This document shows, one piece after another, positions 6,197 to 8,963 of a stretch of DNA of 8,963 nt. This DNA is from a bacterium (GTDB lineage Bacteria > Latescibacterota > UBA2968 > GCA-2709665). The notes beneath the pieces were generated by a model that saw nothing but the letters and a program-made list of their open reading frames with translations, was not told where the DNA came from and searched no databases. Numbering within the stretch: position 1 is the first letter of the stretch; each line of letters opens with the position of its first letter. The translations under genes and the position numbers were made by a program. Location: positions 1-8,963 of the forward strand of contig JAQCGA010000128.1 in NCBI GenBank assembly GCA_027619145.1, in the 5' to 3' direction.

Positions 6197-7689
6197 GTTC
6201 GTACCTCCGGTCGTTCCAGACAGGTTTCCGGAACGGGCAACGTGATTTCAAATCGAGCACCGCCTTCCGGGCTGCTGGTCACGACAATTCGGCCGCCGTG
6301 ATTCTCTACAATGCTGCGGACCATCGCCAGGCCCAGTCCCATGCCGCTCGGTTTGGACGAGATATAGGGTTGGAAGATGCGTTCGCGATCTGCTTCTGGC
6401 ACGCCGGGACCGCCATCTTCTACCCGTAGTAGGATCGTGCCACCCTCTTGTCGGGTAACCACACGGATTGGGCCACTCTCCTGTGTGGCCTCCAGGCCAT
6501 TTTCAATCAGGTTGATCAGGACGCGGTGCATCTGTTCGCTGTCCAGATTCAGCAGCGGCAGGCCGGTGGTCAGGTCCAGTTGTAAACTGGCATCGGAGTA
6601 GAGGCGGGCCGCATCGGTGACAACGGCGTTGAGGTCGTGCACACCCAGAGAAAGCGAAGGCATGCGTGCGAAGTCTGCAAATTCTTGTACGAGAGAGCGT
6701 AAGTTTTCCACTTCTTCTGTGACGATTTCTGTACAGTCTGCAACCAGCTGCCTGTAAGCGGGATCGGTTCCAGTATATTTGTCTCGCATTTGCTGCACAG
6801 TAAGCTGGATGGGGGTGAGCGGGTTTTTGATTTCGTGTGCCAGACGACGTGCAATTTCTCTCCAGGCGGCTATTTTTTCGGCTTCGAGGCGTTGCCGGCG
6901 GTTTTGTTTCAGGTCTTCTGCCATTCGGTTAAAGGAGTGGATAAGCAGGCCGATCTCATCGTCTCTGCCAGGAGGAATGCGGTAGTCCAGATTATCTCGT
7001 GCGAGTTCGCGCGTGCCTTTTAGGAGTGCGCACAGAGGGTGTGTAACGCCGAAGCCAATGCGAATGCCTACCAGGCAGGCAAGGAGGACCAGGCTGATGG
7101 TTGCAACCAAAAAAAAGAGCAGGAAGCCGCGCCGCAAATCACTTTCGATCATTTGCAGGTGGCGGTACGTATGGGCCGCTTCTTCTACGCTGAGGAGCTC
7201 GTCCAGAGGTTCGGTTACCAGGAGCGCGGCATACGGCCCCCCTGTGTCCAGAGGAATCAGCAACTGAAGGGCGTTGTCCAGGTTTGGGTCTTTAAAGACG
7301 ATTGGCTCTGTGGATAGAGGCGCTTCTGTGGCCTTCTCGGGTATTTCTTGCGGGCCTAAAAAGCGGAGTTCACCTGGCTGGATACCCAGTGCTTGCAGCG
7401 AGATGCGGATGGACTCGGGGGTACCGGTTTCAGCGGCTTCACGTAAGAGGGGGGTGGCTCGCAGTTTCCGGCCTGCCTCCTGGAGCATGACTTTGCGCCG
7501 GGCATAATTTTCTTTGGCCAAAGCCAGCGCATCGTTGAGTGCATCACCGGTTTTTTCGGTAATGCTGGTTTGCGCCTGGAGGCTGAGGTCCAGGAAGTAT
7601 CGAGCAAGAAAAAAGAGTGCCAGGGTTGTGCCCAGGGTCAGCGCGATGAGCGCCACAATAATCCGCCAGCGGAGAGAGAGGGTTGTCAT
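6193..7689 (-). CDS. NtrY-like membrane sensor histidine kinase
   Basis: This 498-residue inner-membrane kinase is the likely phosphodonor of the adjacent regulator. In order it has a transmembrane helix (about 10-33), a periplasmic sensor region (about 34-187) that I do not recognise, starting with a likely helical stretch (40-80), a second transmembrane helix (about 188-212), a HAMP linker (about 215-265, with PPGRDDEIGLLIHSFNRMA), a HisKA helix with the phosphorylated His285 in RRLAHEIKNPLTPIQL, and an HATPase domain: N box with Asn393/Asn397, G1 EDGGPGV (424-430), G2 GMGLGLAM (449-456). The HEIKNPLTPIQL wording is typical of NtrY. Unlike classical NtrY (about 700 residues, more membrane helices and a PAS domain) it goes straight from HAMP to HisKA. 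The start ATG overlaps the stop of the preceding gene as ATGA and has GAGGA about 7 bases upstream. The signal sensed is unknown. Confidence 0.93.
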   Translation of the reverse strand: MTTLSLRWRIIVALIALTLGTTLALFFLARYFLDLSLQAQTSITEKTGDALNDALALAKENYARRKVMLQEAGRKLRATPLLREAAETGTPESIRISLQALGIQPGELRFLGPQEIPEKATEAPLSTEPIVFKDPNLDNALQLLIPLDTGGPYAALLVTEPLDELLSVEEAAHTYRHLQMIESDLRRGFLLFFLVATISLVLLACLVGIRIGFGVTHPLCALLKGTRELARDNLDYRIPPGRDDEIGLLIHSFNRMAEDLKQNRRQRLEAEKIAAWREIARRLAHEIKNPLTPIQLTVQQMRDKYTGTDPAYRQLVADCTEIVTEEVENLRSLVQEFADFARMPSLSLGVHDLNAVVTDAARLYSDASLQLDLTTGLPLLNLDSEQMHRVLINLIENGLEATQESGPIRVVTRQEGGTILLRVEDGGPGVPEADRERIFQPYISSKPSGMGLGLAMVRSIVENHGGRIVVTSSPEGGARFEITLPVPETCLERPEVRT

Positions 7690-8306
7690 TGCAAATCCTC
7701 GGGGCGGAACCGGCCAATGTCCAGCCAGCGCGTGCGCTCTGAGGGCCTATCCAGGGAGATGAACAGTTCCAGTAGGCTCCCTTTTTGCAAGAAATTCAAC
7801 CAGCGCCGTGTGCGTTGTTCCTGTTCAATTGAGATGGGATTTACACTGATCCGGGCTTGCAGGGTAAATGCGAGGCCCTCTGGTAATGGGCCGAGTGCAA
7901 TCTGATTAAACTCCGAACAAAATTTTGTGGCTTCCCGGAATGAGGAGGTGAACGAAGTATCCGGCATGGGAGATTGCTCAATAACCAGATACTGTCCTTC
8001 CCAGATGTCGTGTTCAAGGCGGCGTGCCAGTACCTGTTCCAGGGTTCGACCCCGGTCATCCGCGTTCAGCCGGAGTTCCAGAATAACCGACGTGTTCATG
8101 CCAGATGCAATCGCATCCAACGATCGCTGAGAAAAAAGAGAGTCCAGTTGGATGTCCAGTGTGAGCGTATCTGTTTCCAGGTAGATTTTCCGGCTTACCA
8201 CTGTTTGGGCAGAGGCTCCGTACGAAAGACATACAAAAAAAAAGAGGCATAACCAGAAGGCCCACTCATGCCTGCATGTTTTATTTGTGCACTGTTTTAC
8301 TTCCAT
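7686..8306 (-). CDS. Secreted DUF4390-like protein
   Basis: This 206-residue protein has an N-terminal signal peptide: a hydrophobic stretch at about 15-30 (FWLCLFFFVCLSYG) and a probable cleavage after ASA at 33. No proper lipobox is seen, so it is likely soluble periplasmic or peripheral. The mature part is predicted beta-rich with segments such as LDIQLDSLFSQRSLDAIASGMN, VILELRL and LAFTLQARISVNPIS, and ends in a basic/acidic tail (RFRPEDLQ). I assign it to DUF4390 from the general pattern and from position: in Betaproteobacteria a DUF4390 gene sits directly before an ntrY/ntrX pair. That is inference; no catalytic residues are visible. ATG at 8306 is preceded by GGGAG. The stop overlaps the kinase start as ATGA, so it is translationally coupled and probably an accessory to the kinase. 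A run of nine T lies in the signal-peptide coding sequence. Confidence 0.75.
   Translation of the reverse strand: MEVKQCTNKTCRHEWAFWLCLFFFVCLSYGASAQTVVSRKIYLETDTLTLDIQLDSLFSQRSLDAIASGMNTSVILELRLNADDRGRTLEQVLARRLEHDIWEGQYLVIEQSPMPDTSFTSSFREATKFCSEFNQIALGPLPEGLAFTLQARISVNPISIEQEQRTRRWLNFLQKGSLLELFISLDRPSERTRWLDIGRFRPEDLQ
8235..8243. repeat. Nine-base homopolymer in the signal-peptide coding region
   Basis: Nine consecutive A on the plus strand encode Phe22-Phe24 of the DUF4390-like protein. A one-base slip would frameshift the gene at its very start. Confidence 0.8.
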
Positions 8307-8307
8307 C

Positions 8308-8340
8308 CGGGATCTCCCGCACCTCCCACCGCCGGGCGGT
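8308..8340. repeat. Two GC-rich palindromes in the barrel/DUF4390-like gap
   Basis: CGGGATCTCCCG (8308-8319) and ACCGCCGGGCGGT (8328-8340) are near-perfect inverted repeats that nearly fill the 35-base gap. The first contains the ribosome binding site of the DUF4390-like gene (GGGAG on the minus strand) and may form a small mRNA hairpin. The second lies directly after the upstream stop codon. No T tract follows on the minus strand, so neither looks like a terminator. Confidence 0.4.
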
Positions 8341-8341
8341 T

Positions 8342-8963
8342 CTACAGGCCCACGTTGATGCCACCAAAGCGGTGGGATTTTACGATCAGCGTGCCGGTGC
8401 CAATTCCGAAGCTCAGGTCTACTCGGTTGAAGAGCAAGATCCCGATTCCGAATGTTCTATCGGATTGTGTGTCATAGGATGCGTTTACCGAGCGGCCTAC
8501 CAGTGCCCATTCTGCAAAAGCGTACAACCTGCCCACGGGTTTCATTGAAATAGAATACAAGCTCTCGAGAGAAATAAATTCTGTACCGCCTTCGGGACCA
8601 ATCCTGCGCTGTTCAAAGCCGCGTAGCTGGTTGGGGCCGTCCAGAAAAAAACGTTCGTAGAAAGGCGGCGAGCCCAGCACTGCGCCCGCTCGGCCGCCCA
8701 GGGTAAAGATGTTTCCCGGCAGAGTTTCCAGGTGATAGTGCACCTCGGTTCGAAGCCGGAGGAAGTTTGCCGTTGAGCCCAAATAAGAGGCAGAATAATC
8801 TATCTCGGCGCTCAGGTCCAGGCCGGGCCTGGACCCCCAGGGATGGGGCGAAGGCCGGCGATAAAATTCGATCCCCAGAAAGGCCACGGGGTCCCGCCCT
8901 GCGGCTGCGCCTACTTCCGTGACGAAGTCCGGTTGGGTTTGCGGGGTTGCGGGGGCCAGAAAA
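8342..8963 (-). CDS. Omp85-superfamily outer-membrane beta-barrel, C-terminal part (gene runs off the window)
   Basis: The frame is open to the right edge of the window, so the 5' end (signal peptide and any POTRA domains) lies beyond it; about 206 residues are visible. A GTG at 8887 is in frame, but the coding sequence continues upstream of it (FLAPATPQTQPDFVTEVGAA). The diagnostic motif is PPFYERFFLDGPNQLRGF (LRGF at 8626-8615), the same wording as in BamA/TamA and FhaC-type barrels. It is followed by alternating strands such as LYAFAEWALVG, FGIGILLFNRVDLSFGIG and a last strand ending GINVGL, with Leu rather than the usual terminal Phe. It is the first visible gene of the minus-strand operon, 35 bases before the DUF4390-like gene. 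It may be a translocation or assembly pore; BamA itself is less likely because nothing of the bam/lpx context is visible, but this cannot be excluded. Confidence 0.82.
   Translation of the reverse strand, partial: FLAPATPQTQPDFVTEVGAAAGRDPVAFLGIEFYRRPSPHPWGSRPGLDLSAEIDYSASYLGSTANFLRLRTEVHYHLETLPGNIFTLGGRAGAVLGSPPFYERFFLDGPNQLRGFEQRRIGPEGGTEFISLESLYSISMKPVGRLYAFAEWALVGRSVNASYDTQSDRTFGIGILLFNRVDLSFGIGTGTLIVKSHRFGGINVGL

Noticed and set aside
5504..6301. 265-codon plus-strand open frame
   Set aside because: It is antisense to the response regulator, whose motifs are all intact on the minus strand; the frame is a by-product of its codon use.
1..8963. CRISPR arrays, tRNA or rRNA genes, transposase or phage genes
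   Set aside because: I saw no regularly spaced repeats, no cloverleaf or rRNA-like sequence and no mobile-element proteins; coding genes account for almost all of the window.

Overview
The window reads as an ordinary stretch of chromosome from a Gram-negative (diderm) bacterium of roughly balanced GC content. Two predicted outer-membrane beta-barrels and a secreted small protein point to an outer membrane. I cannot name the lineage. The gene set (PTS enzyme I, a sugar nucleotidyltransferase with a beta-helix tail, MetK, and an NtrY/NtrX-like pair with a DUF4390-like partner) would suit several Gram-negative phyla, including deep-branching uncultivated ones.

Left half, plus strand (1-3402): the 3' two thirds of ptsI (PEP-protein phosphotransferase, enzyme I) enters from the left edge. 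It overlaps by ATGA with a 332-residue nucleotide-sugar pyrophosphorylase-like protein, and metK follows after 57 bases. These are metabolic genes. The tight ptsI/nucleotidyltransferase coupling is the less usual part.

Convergent junction (3403-3650): there is no gene here. It holds a very strong hairpin terminator with 17-bp perfect arms, a second smaller hairpin followed by TTTT, and between them a close match to a sigma-54 (-24/-12) promoter pointing rightward, antisense to the last gene of the facing operon.

Right half, minus strand (8963 down to 3651): five genes form a compact operon, in transcription order. They are a partial Omp85-superfamily beta-barrel, a secreted DUF4390-like protein, an NtrY-like membrane histidine kinase, an NtrX-like sigma-54 response regulator, and a second Omp85-superfamily barrel with a signal peptide but no visible POTRA domain. 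The DUF4390-like/kinase and kinase/regulator junctions are ATGA overlaps; the other gaps are 35 and 23 bases. Enclosing a two-component system between two outer-membrane barrels suggests one co-expressed envelope unit (inference): the kinase and the secreted protein would sense or serve the periplasm, and the regulator would control sigma-54 promoters. This operon is the most interesting content of the window.
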